This document shows positions 6,392 to 12,530 of a stretch of 12,530 nucleotides of DNA, piece after piece. A model generated the notes under the pieces. That model did no database searches and was not told the DNA's origin. It worked only from the letters and a program-made list of their open reading frames with translations. The stretch is from NCBI GenBank assembly GCA_023422775.1, contig JAFAGM010000114.1, positions 1 to 12,530 of the forward strand, in the 5' to 3' direction. The number at the start of each line of letters is the position of its first letter. Position 1 is the first letter of the stretch. The DNA comes from Pseudomonadota bacterium. GTDB lineage: Bacteria; Pseudomonadota; Alphaproteobacteria; Rhizobiales; Xanthobacteraceae. A program made the position numbers and the translations under genes.

Positions 6392-7738
6392 ATGCGCGGA
6401 GCTTTTGAAAGTATAGGGTATTCGGCGCTGGCCTTCCTGATCGCGCTGGTGTTCGTGACGCCGGCCGCCGCCGAAAAGCGCGTCGCGTTGGTAATCGGCA
6501 ATTCCAGCTATCAGAACGTGCCCCGGCTCGACAATCCCCGCAACGATGCCGCGCTGATGGCCGAGACCCTCTCCGCGCTCGGCTTCACGCTGATCGGCAG
6601 CCGCGCCCAGCTCGATCTCGACAAGCCGGCGATGGATCTGGCGGTACAGACGTTCGGCCGGCAGCTGCAGGGCGCCGACGTCGCGCTGTTCTACTATGCC
6701 GGCCATGGCGTCCAGGTCTCCGGCTCGAACTATCTGGTGCCGGTCACCGCAAATCCCACGCGCGAAGCCGACGTCGATTTCCAGATGATGGACGTCAGTC
6801 TCGTGCTGCGCCAGATGCAGGGCTCGGGCACCCGGCTCAACATGGTGATCCTCGATGCCTGCCGGAACAACCCGTTCGGCGCCCGCGGCCTGCGTGCCTC
6901 CGACGGCGGCCTCGCCCAGATGCGCGCGCCGGAGGGTACGCTGATCTCCTACGCCACACAGCCTGGCAACGTCGCACTCGACGGCGCCGACGGCCACAGC
7001 CCCTACACCAGGGCGCTGGCATCGACCGTCAGGCTGGCCGGCCTCGACATCTTCCAGACCTTCAACCAGGTCGGCCTCGCCGTGAAGCGCCAGACCGGCG
7101 GGTCGCAACAGCCCTGGGTGTCCTCCTCGCCGATCGACGGCAACTTCTATTTTGTGCCCCCTGCCCCATCGGCGAAGGTCGCGGTGGCGCCGCCCCCCGA
7201 TGCGCCGATCGCCTCGACGCTGCGTCCGGATCCCGACCGCATCCCGATCAAGGATCCGATCCTGCTGCGCGAACTCAGCGACCGACTGTTCGAGCTCAAC
7301 TACGATCCGGAGCCGCTCGACAGCAAGAACGGCATGCGGCTGGCGATATCGAAGTTTCAGGAGAAGGCGAAGATGACGCCGACCGGCGAAGCCACCGAAG
7401 GCGTGCTGACGCGGCTGCGCAAGATGGAAGACCTGAAGCCGTGGGGCTCGATCGTCTACGGTCCGGACAGCGCCAAATGGGGAATGTCGTGGAATCATGT
7501 TTCGAGGCGGGCGGCGATCGACGACGCGCTCAAGAATTGCGGCGGAAGCAAATGTCCGTTCGAACTGAGTTTCTACGGCGCGCGATGCGGTGCGTTTGCG
7601 ATCTCGGACAAATCCTGGTCGCTGGTCCAGCGTGATACCGTGCAGCGCGCCAGGGACGCAGCGCTCGACGAGTGCGGCAAGTCCGGCAAATCCTGCCGCA
7701 TCATTGGCGCGGTCTGTGCCGACGGGTCCGGCCGTTAG
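6392..7738 (+). CDS. Exported caspase-like (peptidase C14) protein with peptidoglycan-binding-like and DUF4189-like C-terminal domains
   Basis: A 448-residue protein. Residues 1-27 form a Sec-type signal peptide with a hydrophobic core (ALAFLIALVFV) and an AAA cleavage site. The caspase/p20 fold follows (about 29-250): RVALVIGNSSY opens it, the catalytic His is H105 in YYAGHGVQ, and the catalytic Cys is C157 in ILDACRNNPF, so both dyad residues are present. A proline/alanine linker (about 256-278) leads to a segment resembling PG_binding_1 (about 288-343: LLRELSDRLFELNYDP...AISKFQ). The C-terminus (about 350-446) resembles DUF4189 and contains six cysteines (383, 388, 399, 428, 435, 442), suited to three disulfides in the periplasm. 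Bacterial C14 proteins (metacaspase/orthocaspase relatives) usually cleave after Arg or Lys; the substrate here is unknown. The stop codon's last base begins a large palindrome. Domain assignments are by motif reading. Confidence 0.88.
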   Translation: MRGAFESIGYSALAFLIALVFVTPAAAEKRVALVIGNSSYQNVPRLDNPRNDAALMAETLSALGFTLIGSRAQLDLDKPAMDLAVQTFGRQLQGADVALFYYAGHGVQVSGSNYLVPVTANPTREADVDFQMMDVSLVLRQMQGSGTRLNMVILDACRNNPFGARGLRASDGGLAQMRAPEGTLISYATQPGNVALDGADGHSPYTRALASTVRLAGLDIFQTFNQVGLAVKRQTGGSQQPWVSSSPIDGNFYFVPPAPSAKVAVAPPPDAPIASTLRPDPDRIPIKDPILLRELSDRLFELNYDPEPLDSKNGMRLAISKFQEKAKMTPTGEATEGVLTRLRKMEDLKPWGSIVYGPDSAKWGMSWNHVSRRAAIDDALKNCGGSKCPFELSFYGARCGAFAISDKSWSLVQRDTVQRARDAALDECGKSGKSCRIIGAVCADGSGR

Positions 7739-7786
7739 AGCATGATCCGGAAAAGTGGGCACCGGTTTTCCGAAGAGATCATGCTC
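7738..7786. repeat. Intergenic palindrome A (GAGCATGATC ... GATCATGCTC)
   Basis: Perfect 10-bp outer arms, GAGCATGATC (7738-7747) and GATCATGCTC (7777-7786), with a second inner stem CGGAAAA/TTTTCCG (7748-7754 with 7766-7772). The left arm begins on the last base of the caspase-like gene's TAG. The AAAAGTGGGCACCGGTTTTCCG core matches a palindromic repeat that I recall as very common between genes in Bradyrhizobium and relatives. It may terminate or stabilise the upstream transcript. Confidence 0.8.
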
Positions 7787-7803
7787 AAAGGAAGATGACC
7801 GAC

Positions 7804-7834
7804 GAGCATGGTTCAACGTAGTTGAAGCATGCTC
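7804..7834. repeat. Intergenic palindrome B (GAGCATG-TTCAAC ... GTTGAA-CATGCTC)
   Basis: A 31-bp dyad with arms GAGCATG and TTCAAC around a GTA centre, and a single G:G mismatch between the two arm blocks. It shares the GAGCATG/CATGCTC ends with palindrome A, 17 bp away, but has a different core. It lies 33 bp upstream of the preferred start of the next gene. Confidence 0.7.
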
Positions 7835-7867
7835 TGGATTTCATTCATGGCATTGGAAGTACCTGAT

Positions 7868-8365
7868 ATGCGAGATGTGGTTCGGCATTCCTCGGAGATT
7901 GCGCTGCTCGCTTTCTTCCTCTCGGCCGCATCGGGCGTAGCGTTGGCCCAATCCGGCAGCGCCGGCGGCAGCATCGGCAATGACGAGAAATCGCTTTCCG
8001 GTTCGCGAGAGCCGCCACGCGCGTCCGAGACTCCCTCGCGCCGCAGCAGGCCCGGAGCAGAAGAAGCGCGCGGCGCATCGCGCAAGAGCGGTGGCGGCGG
8101 CAACAGTTTCGATGGCGCGTGGATCGTGCGCTCCGTCGGCGTCACGTGTTCGGGCACCAGCAGCAACGCCGTCGTCGTCACCAGCGGCAAGATTATCGGT
8201 CAGACCGCGAGAGGCACCGTCCGTCCCGACGGCAGGGTATACGGCACTTCCACCGGCAACGGCATCACCGTCATCACGGTCGGCCGCCTCTCCGGCCGCA
8301 CCGGAGGCGGCACGTTCCGGCAATCCGATGGCTGCACCGGAAGGTGGACAGCAGCGAAGCAGTAG
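7868..8365 (+). CDS. Small secreted protein, first of a tandem paralogous pair (unknown function)
   Basis: From the ATG at 7868 the protein is 165 residues. Residues 1-28 are a signal peptide (IALLAFFLSAASGVALAQ) ending in an ALA-Q type site. The mature protein starts with SGSAGGSIGNDEKSLSGSRE, followed by an arginine/proline-rich disordered linker (about 47-74) and a GGGG spacer. A compact, probably beta-rich domain (about 80-165) rich in Gly, Ser and Thr ends SDGCTGRWTAAKQ. Its only two cysteines (C94, C156) are conserved in the paralogue and could form a disulfide. The frame is open to 7829, but that start lies inside palindrome B. The ATG at 7868 has GGAAG 8 nt upstream and gives a clean signal peptide. 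I do not know a characterised family; similar proteins occur, by memory, as hypotheticals in Bradyrhizobium. Confidence 0.8.
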   Translation: MRDVVRHSSEIALLAFFLSAASGVALAQSGSAGGSIGNDEKSLSGSREPPRASETPSRRSRPGAEEARGASRKSGGGGNSFDGAWIVRSVGVTCSGTSSNAVVVTSGKIIGQTARGTVRPDGRVYGTSTGNGITVITVGRLSGRTGGGTFRQSDGCTGRWTAAKQ

Positions 8366-8414
8366 GTGCAACGCGCCGGGCTGGATCGGCGCTCATTTGG
8401 AGACTGGACATTTC

Positions 8415-8939
8415 ATGATGGAGAATTCGGTTCAACGTTTGCTCGGCATTGCGCTGGTCTCGTTGTTGGTTTCAACCGCCATGACAAGCGGAGTGCTTGC
8501 GCAATCCGGCAGCGTCGGCGGCAGCATCGGCAACGATGAGAAATCACTGTCCGGTTCACGCGAGGCGCCGCGCGCGGTCGAGCCATCAAAGCCGGCGCGT
8601 CGTGCCAAACCTGAATCCGACGAGCCGCGCCGGGCATCCCGGAAGAGCGGAGGTGGCGGCGAAGGCCGTGGCGGCGGCGGCAATTTCGATGGATCGTGGG
8701 TTGCCGTCGCCGTGGGCACGCCTTGCGGTAGCAGCCGCGAGAGCTTCGTCATTTCCGGCGGCAGGCTTTCGGGCGAATTGAGCTCCGGATCGGTCAGCCC
8801 GAATGGCGCCACGAGAACCAGCGGATCCGTCCAGGGTTTGAGCTGGACCAGCACCGGCCGTTTCTCGGGCCGCTCCGGCTCCGGCTCGTTCGTGCGATCC
8901 GATGGATGTACTGGACGCTGGACGGCTTCCAGACAGTAG
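8415..8939 (+). CDS. Small secreted protein, second of the tandem paralogous pair (unknown function)
   Basis: A 174-residue protein starting MMENSVQRLLG; the second ATG at 8418 is an alternative start. The signal peptide ends near residue 30 (SGVLAQ). The mature start SGSVGGSIGNDEKSLSGSRE is nearly identical to the upstream gene. An Arg/Lys/Pro/Glu linker (about 50-78) and a glycine run (79-90) follow, then the same C-terminal domain from NFDGSW to SDGCTGRWTASRQ, with cysteines at 104 and 165. The nucleotide sequences of the two genes are clearly similar around 7949-8024 and 8502-8577 but differ in the middle domain, so the duplication is not very recent. The gap after the first paralogue is 49 bp, so co-transcription is likely. 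GGAG at 8399-8402 is a rather distant ribosome binding site. Confidence 0.82.
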   Translation: MMENSVQRLLGIALVSLLVSTAMTSGVLAQSGSVGGSIGNDEKSLSGSREAPRAVEPSKPARRAKPESDEPRRASRKSGGGGEGRGGGGNFDGSWVAVAVGTPCGSSRESFVISGGRLSGELSSGSVSPNGATRTSGSVQGLSWTSTGRFSGRSGSGSFVRSDGCTGRWTASRQ

Positions 8940-8960
8940 GAAAACACCTCTGAACGGCCG

Positions 8961-9026
8961 CCTCAATTATGGCTATCCACAGGCCTCAATTATACCCCAT
9001 CCGCTCCGGAATTGCGGCTAATTGCG
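8961..9026. promoter_or_regulatory. Two pairs of direct repeats upstream of the proline-rich membrane protein gene
   Basis: CCTCAATTAT occurs at 8961-8970 and again at 8984-8993 (23 bp start to start). AATTGCG occurs at 9010-9016 and 9020-9026 (10 bp start to start). Helical phasing of two repeat pairs in a short AT-richer patch upstream of a gene could mark a regulator or promoter region. No known consensus was recognised. Confidence 0.35.
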
Positions 9027-9086
9027 ACCCCACTCTCCGACCAGATTTAGTGCACCTAGCGTTGCGTATCAGTACCGGGGATGTAG

Positions 9087-10172
9087 ATGTCAAAGCGTTC
9101 CGCGCAGTTCGTCGCGGCTCTTACCGTCAGTGTTCTGGCCGGAGCCAATCTCGCCACCGTGACGGACCTCCGGGCGCAAGCCGCTACCGCCGACGATTGT
9201 CTGACCGCGCCAAAGCCGGTGACCACTCCGGGCGGCCATTGGTATTATCGCATCGATCGCGCGACCAAGCGTCAATGCTGGTATCTTCGCGAAGAGAGCG
9301 GCGAGAAATCGACACGCGCCACGCCGCCGGCTTCACCGCCGCCGGCGGCGACGGCAACTGCAGAGCCGGCGCAGCCACCGCGCACGATCACGCGCAAGGC
9401 AATCGACGACGCGCGCGCCGAATACATCTCCCAGCAATCCCGCGCCGAGCAGGCTGCCCCCGCCAATCCCGAGCCGCAAACGACCGGCACCGCGACATCC
9501 ACTCCAGCCATGCAGGAAGGAGCGCGCGCCCTTGGCACGAACGTATTCGTGCCGGCTCCGGTAGCCACGAGCCGATGGCTCGACAACAACCCTGGCGCAA
9601 ATGCCTCGAGCAACGCTGCGGATGTCCAGACCACTGCCTCGGTCGCCGATCAGCCCGCCGATCAAGCGCAGGACGCCGAGCCGGTGCAGCAGCAACCCGC
9701 CGTGCAACCGACCCTGCAACCACAGCCCGCGCCGGGGATCTCGTTCGCAGCCGCAGACTCATCGACGACCAAGCCAACGGCGTCGCTGCAGATGTTGCTT
9801 GCGGTGATGGCTGCCGCGCTCGCGCTGGCCGGCGTCACGGTGAGCCTCCTCTTCAGGCTTGGCCGCATCCGCGCACGGCGCGCCATGCGACGCCAGCGGC
9901 TCGCAAGATGGGATGCCGCGAAAAGCAAGCGCTCCGCACCGCCGAAGCGTTCGGCACCGCCGATACGTACAGCGCCACAGATGCGTCCGGTGCCCCCGAC
10001 GTTCCAGCGCGAAGAAGTCCGGACGCGGCGTGCCGAGACCGCCCAGCGTCCGCGCCAGGAAGCCGCACACAATTTTCGCCCGCAGGAAGTGCGCATTCCC
10101 CGCCCGCAGGAGGCGCGGGAGCGGCAGGTTACCGACATGCTGGCCCGGCTCGCCCGCAGCGCGCAGCACTGA
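9087..10172 (+). CDS. Proline-rich exported protein with single membrane span (unknown function)
   Basis: A 361-residue protein. Residues 1-33 form a signal sequence (AALTVSVLAGANLATV, then LRAQAA). A short conserved module follows with two cysteines, DDCLTAPK (C38) and GGHWYYRIDRATKRQCWYL (C64), which could be disulfide-linked. By memory this HWYYRID..T.RQCWY module recurs in Bradyrhizobium hypotheticals. Residues 72-230 are low-complexity Pro/Ala/Gln/Thr. A membrane span lies at about 235-256 (MLLAVMAAALALAGVTVSLLF), followed at once by an arginine-rich stretch (RLGRIRARRAMRRQRLAR). That places the C-terminal third in the cytoplasm by the positive-inside rule and the N-terminal module in the periplasm. 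The tail has short repeats (RSAPP, RPQE). GGGG at 9076-9079 serves as ribosome binding site. It may be a surface or envelope sensor, but there is no direct evidence. Confidence 0.8.
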   Translation: MSKRSAQFVAALTVSVLAGANLATVTDLRAQAATADDCLTAPKPVTTPGGHWYYRIDRATKRQCWYLREESGEKSTRATPPASPPPAATATAEPAQPPRTITRKAIDDARAEYISQQSRAEQAAPANPEPQTTGTATSTPAMQEGARALGTNVFVPAPVATSRWLDNNPGANASSNAADVQTTASVADQPADQAQDAEPVQQQPAVQPTLQPQPAPGISFAAADSSTTKPTASLQMLLAVMAAALALAGVTVSLLFRLGRIRARRAMRRQRLARWDAAKSKRSAPPKRSAPPIRTAPQMRPVPPTFQREEVRTRRAETAQRPRQEAAHNFRPQEVRIPRPQEARERQVTDMLARLARSAQH

Positions 10173-10197
10173 CCGAAGCTGCGGCTCAGCTATTTTT
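10169..10197 (+). terminator. Probable intrinsic terminator at the convergent gene ends
   Basis: CTGA-CCG (10169-10175), loop AAGCTG, CGG-C-TCAG (10182-10189): a 7-bp stem with one bulge, then CTATTTTT on the + strand. It overlaps the stop codon of the proline-rich protein gene and the end of gmk on the other strand. The T-run makes it directional for + transcripts; for gmk it would be only a hairpin. Confidence 0.4.
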
Positions 10198-10843
10198 CCA
10201 GCTGCCGCTGCAGGTTGCGGACAAACTCGGTCAGGCCGGTGCGGCGTTCGCGCTTGAGCCGCTCGGCCTTGAGGATCGACTGCACCTCGGCGAACGCGTC
10301 GTCGACGCTCTGGTTGACGACGATGTAGTCGTACTCCGCCCAGTGGCTGAGTTCATGGGTGGCGCGGCTCATGCGCCCTCTGATCACCTCGTCGGAATCC
10401 TGTGCGCGCGTGTGAAGCCGTTTCTCCAGATCGGCGGCCGACGGCGGCAGGATGAAGACCCGCACCACGTCGACGCTTGCCTTTTGGTGAAGCTGCTGGG
10501 TGCCCTGCCAGTCGATATCGAACAGGACGTCCTGTCCCGCCGACAACGCCGCTTCGACCGGCGCGCGCGGCGTGCCGTAGAGATTGTCGAACACGGTCGC
10601 CCATTCGAGCAGTTCACCCTGCTTCACCATCGTCTCGAATTTCGGCTTGTCGACGAAGAAGTAGTCGCGGCCCTCGACCTCGCCCGGCCGCATCGCGCGC
10701 GTCGTCGCCGAGACCGACATCTTCAGGCCCGGCTCGCGCTCGAGCAGCATGCGCGACAGCGTGGTCTTGCCGGCGCCCGAAGGCGACGACAGCACGAACA
10801 TCAGCCCTCGCCGTTCAACTCCGTCGAAACCAGCAGCCGTCAT
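10190..10843 (-). CDS. gmk: Guanylate kinase
   Basis: Cytoplasmic kinase that phosphorylates GMP to GDP with ATP. It is 217 residues, close to the usual length of about 205-220. The P-loop is in LSSPSGAGKTT (18-28). The GMP-binding block VSATTRAMRPGEVEGRDYFF (43-62) is intact, followed by the LLEWATVFDNLYGTP segment and a lid region with the expected arginines (RGRMSRATHE). The ATG at 10843 lies 4 bp after the yicC stop, and its ribosome binding site (TGGAG at 10851-10855 on the minus strand) is inside the yicC end, so translation is probably coupled. The gene ends 17 bp from a convergent + strand gene. yicC-gmk linkage is common in proteobacteria. Confidence 0.97.
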   Translation of the reverse strand: MTAAGFDGVERRGLMFVLSSPSGAGKTTLSRMLLEREPGLKMSVSATTRAMRPGEVEGRDYFFVDKPKFETMVKQGELLEWATVFDNLYGTPRAPVEAALSAGQDVLFDIDWQGTQQLHQKASVDVVRVFILPPSAADLEKRLHTRAQDSDEVIRGRMSRATHELSHWAEYDYIVVNQSVDDAFAEVQSILKAERLKRERRTGLTEFVRNLQRQLEK

Positions 10844-10847
10844 CGCG

Positions 10848-11735
10848 TCACTCCAGATTCTGGACCTGTTCGCGGAACTGCTCGACCACGTTTTTCATCT
10901 CGAGCCCGGTCTGCGTCAGTTCCAGATCGTTGGATTTGGAGCAGCAGGTATTGACCTCGCGGTTGAATTCCTGGGCCAGGAAATCGAGGCGCCGGCCGAC
11001 CGGTCCGCCCTTTTTGATCATGTCGCGGGCTTGCGCGACGTGCGAGGCGATACGGTCGAGCTCTTCGCGGATGTCGGCCTTGGTCGCGATCAGGATCGCC
11101 TCCTGATTGAGCCGGTCGGGGTCGAAGCGCTCGGAGGTTTCCAGCAAAGCAGCGACCTGCTCCGCCAGCCGCGCCCGGATTGCCTCCGGCTTGCGGCCGG
11201 GTGCCGCCTCGGCCTTGCTGGCCAGCCGTTCGATTTCATCCATGCGCTGGATCAGGACTTGCCCAAGCGTCACGCCCTCGCGGCGACGCATCTCGACGAG
11301 ATGGGACAAGGCTTGTTCGAAGGCTGCCGCCGCCGCGTCCCTCGCCGCCTTGTCCTCCACTTCGTCGCTTTCGGGTTCGACGACCTCGATGACACCCTTG
11401 ATGCCGAGCAGCCCATCGATGCTGGGCGCGACGGCGTCGATCTTGCCGGCGAGCACGCCAGCGACCTTCACGATCGAGGCAAGCACATCTTCATTGATGC
11501 GCACGGCGGAGACGGCGTTGGCGCGCTTGACGTTGAGGTTGGCGTACACCGTCCCCCGCGACAGCACTTCGGCGGCGCGCTTCTTGGCAAAGGCCTCGAG
11601 TTCGTCCCAGCCGGGCGGCAGCCGCAGCCGCAGATCAAAGCCCTTTGCGTTGACCGACTTCAGCTCCCACTCGAACGTATACGGCCCGCTGGCGCCGTGA
11701 CTCCGGGCAAAGCCGGTCATGCTCGATAGCGCCAT
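10848..11735 (-). CDS. yicC: YicC/YloC-family endoribonuclease
   Basis: From the ATG at 11735 the protein is 295 residues, matching the family (E. coli YicC is 287). It begins MALSSMTGFAR, the canonical YicC start, with ELKSVNAKGFDLRLRLP next. It ends with the diagnostic GRRLDFLAQEFNREVNT..SKSNDLELTQTGLEMKNVVEQFREQVQNLE region. YicC-type proteins are reported as endoribonucleases involved in RNA turnover; the cellular targets in alphaproteobacteria are not established as far as I know. The frame is open upstream to 11840, but GGAGAG at 11745-11750 (minus strand) lies 9 nt before the 11735 ATG and the upstream residues show no family similarity. The gene sits between mltG (132 bp upstream) and gmk (4 bp downstream). 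Confidence 0.95.
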   Translation of the reverse strand: MALSSMTGFARSHGASGPYTFEWELKSVNAKGFDLRLRLPPGWDELEAFAKKRAAEVLSRGTVYANLNVKRANAVSAVRINEDVLASIVKVAGVLAGKIDAVAPSIDGLLGIKGVIEVVEPESDEVEDKAARDAAAAAFEQALSHLVEMRRREGVTLGQVLIQRMDEIERLASKAEAAPGRKPEAIRARLAEQVAALLETSERFDPDRLNQEAILIATKADIREELDRIASHVAQARDMIKKGGPVGRRLDFLAQEFNREVNTCCSKSNDLELTQTGLEMKNVVEQFREQVQNLE

Positions 11736-11744
11736 CGCGTAAAA

Positions 11745-11750
11745 CTCTCC
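11745..11750 (-). promoter_or_regulatory. Ribosome binding site deciding the yicC start
   Basis: GGAGAG on the minus strand, 9 nt before the ATG at 11735. It supports the MALSSMTGFAR start and not the 35-residue longer frame beginning at 11840. Confidence 0.65.
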
Positions 11751-11867
11751 GAAAGACAGGGGATTGGGGACTTGAAAGAGACCGGGCGACCATAAGACGA
11801 TTTCCGCAAAAGTGGAATTGCGTTCCGCGCAGCGGTCCAACCGGCCGGAGTCGGATCAGGCCCGATG

Positions 11868-12530
11868 TCAGCGCTGAACCACCGGCGGCGCGGCATCGGT
11901 TTGCGCGGCACCCTGGCGGCCGGGCGCTGCAGGTCGCGCCGGCCTTTTCGTCGCCCCCGGCCGCGTCGTGGTGGCGGTCGGATTGGTATCCGCCGGCACC
12001 CCGGCCGCAGCCGGCGGCGGCGCGTCCTCACCCGGCTCGGCGGTGTCGTTCTGGATCTGCTTCTCCATCGCCCGCAGCTTGACGACGTTTTTCTGGTGCT
12101 GGTCGTAGGTTTCGGTAAAGGCGTGCCCGCCGGTTCCGTCGGCCACGAAGAACAGGTCGCGGGTGCGCGCCGGGTTGGCGGCGGCTTCGAGCGAAGCGCG
12201 GCCCGGATTGGCGATCGGGCCCGGCGGCAGGCCTTCGATCACATAGGTGTTGTAGGGCGATGGCTGGGTGATCTCGCTACGCCGGATCGGCCGGCCCAGC
12301 GTGCCCTTGCCGCCGACCAGACCGTAGATGATGGTCGGATCCGATTGCAGCTTGATCTTCTGCCGCAGCCGATTGGTGAACACCGCCGCCACGCGGCTGC
12401 GCTCGTCGGCCCGGCCGGTTTCCTTCTCGATGATCGAGGCCAGCGTGATGAGTTGCTCCGGCGACTTGACCATCACGTCGGGATTGCGGCGTTCCCAGAT
12501 CTCGGCGAGCACACGCTTCTGGGTCTGCTG
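11868..12530 (-). CDS. mltG: Endolytic murein transglycosylase MltG, N-terminal part outside window
   Basis: Membrane-anchored lytic transglycosylase of the YceG/MltG family, which cleaves nascent peptidoglycan strands within the chain. The 220 codons in the window are the C-terminal part; the frame stays open to the window edge, so the GTG at 12512 is not the start. The catalytic glutamate lies in LASIIEKETG. Downstream family blocks are RVAAVFTNRLRQKIKLQSDPTIIYGL, SPYNTYVIEGLPPGPIANPG and DLFFVADGTGGHAFTETYDQHQKNV. After residue KQIQND a Pro/Ala/Thr-rich tail of about 60 residues follows, which E. coli MltG lacks; such tails are plausible in this bacterial group. It lies 132 bp before yicC, so a separate yicC promoter is possible. 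mltG-yicC-gmk linkage fits alphaproteobacteria. Confidence 0.95.
   Translation of the reverse strand, partial: QQTQKRVLAEIWERRNPDVMVKSPEQLITLASIIEKETGRADERSRVAAVFTNRLRQKIKLQSDPTIIYGLVGGKGTLGRPIRRSEITQPSPYNTYVIEGLPPGPIANPGRASLEAAANPARTRDLFFVADGTGGHAFTETYDQHQKNVVKLRAMEKQIQNDTAEPGEDAPPPAAAGVPADTNPTATTTRPGATKRPARPAAPGRQGAAQTDAAPPVVQR

Noticed and set aside
6143..7816. 557-codon open frame on the minus strand opposite the caspase-like gene
   Set aside because: The + strand protein has a signal peptide and catalytic motifs; the minus translation is Arg/His/Val-rich without recognisable domains, a common mirror effect in GC-rich coding DNA.
7829..7867. Upstream start for the first secreted paralogue
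   Set aside because: It lies inside palindrome B and would put 13 extra residues before a clean signal peptide that starts at 7868.
8969..10954. 661-codon + strand open frame spanning the proline-rich gene and antisense to gmk
   Set aside because: It runs out of frame through two well-supported genes on opposite strands, and its translation has no domain or plausible composition.
10749..11729. 326-codon + strand frame opposite yicC
   Set aside because: yicC is diagnostic on the minus strand; the + frame is its antisense shadow.
11736..11840. N-terminal extension of YicC
   Set aside because: The family starts at MALSSMTGFAR, and a ribosome binding site lies just before 11735.

Overview
The window looks like chromosome from a GC-rich alphaproteobacterium of the Bradyrhizobium/Rhodopseudomonas group (Nitrobacteraceae). 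The grounds are strong GC bias in coding DNA, the mltG-yicC-gmk gene order, a perfect FNR/FixK-type box, and GAGCATGATC...GATCATGCTC intergenic palindromes of a kind I remember as frequent in that family. The assignment rests on pattern memory, not a search.

Region 1 (1-5922, all on +) is an anaerobic or microaerobic fermentation block. It holds the C-terminal part of pyruvate formate-lyase (pflB, cut by the window edge), its radical-SAM activase (pflA), a two-domain AspT/AAE-family carboxylate exchanger, and a FocA-type formate channel. Together they would cleave pyruvate to acetyl-CoA and formate, export formate, and probably exchange a dicarboxylate or amino acid. About 190 bp after focA, behind a TTGAC-N4-ATCAA box (5470-5483), come two very small genes with good ribosome binding sites: a 58-residue charged coiled-coil-like protein and a 44-residue single-span membrane protein. 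The box suggests they belong to the same oxygen-responsive programme.

Region 2 (5923-6391) has no convincing gene. It carries a cluster of hairpins, including one with a 14-bp stem and a 3-nt loop, and looks like repeat-derived intergenic DNA.

Region 3 (6392-10172, +) encodes four proteins with export signals. First is a caspase-like (C14) protein with a peptidoglycan-binding-like segment and a six-cysteine DUF4189-like C-terminus. Two palindromes follow, then two tandem paralogous small secreted proteins sharing a GGSIGNDEKSLSGSRE element. Last is a proline-rich protein with an N-terminal signal sequence and one membrane span, ending at a probable terminator.

Region 4 (10190-12530, all on -) is a housekeeping cell-envelope/RNA/nucleotide block: mltG (cut by the window edge), yicC and gmk, with yicC and gmk only 4 bp apart. 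It converges on region 3.

The parts most worth a second look are the FixK-box microprotein pair, the dicarboxylate exchanger inside the pfl operon, and the exported caspase next to tandem secreted proteins with arginine/lysine-rich linkers. I saw no insertion sequence, CRISPR array, tRNA or rRNA.
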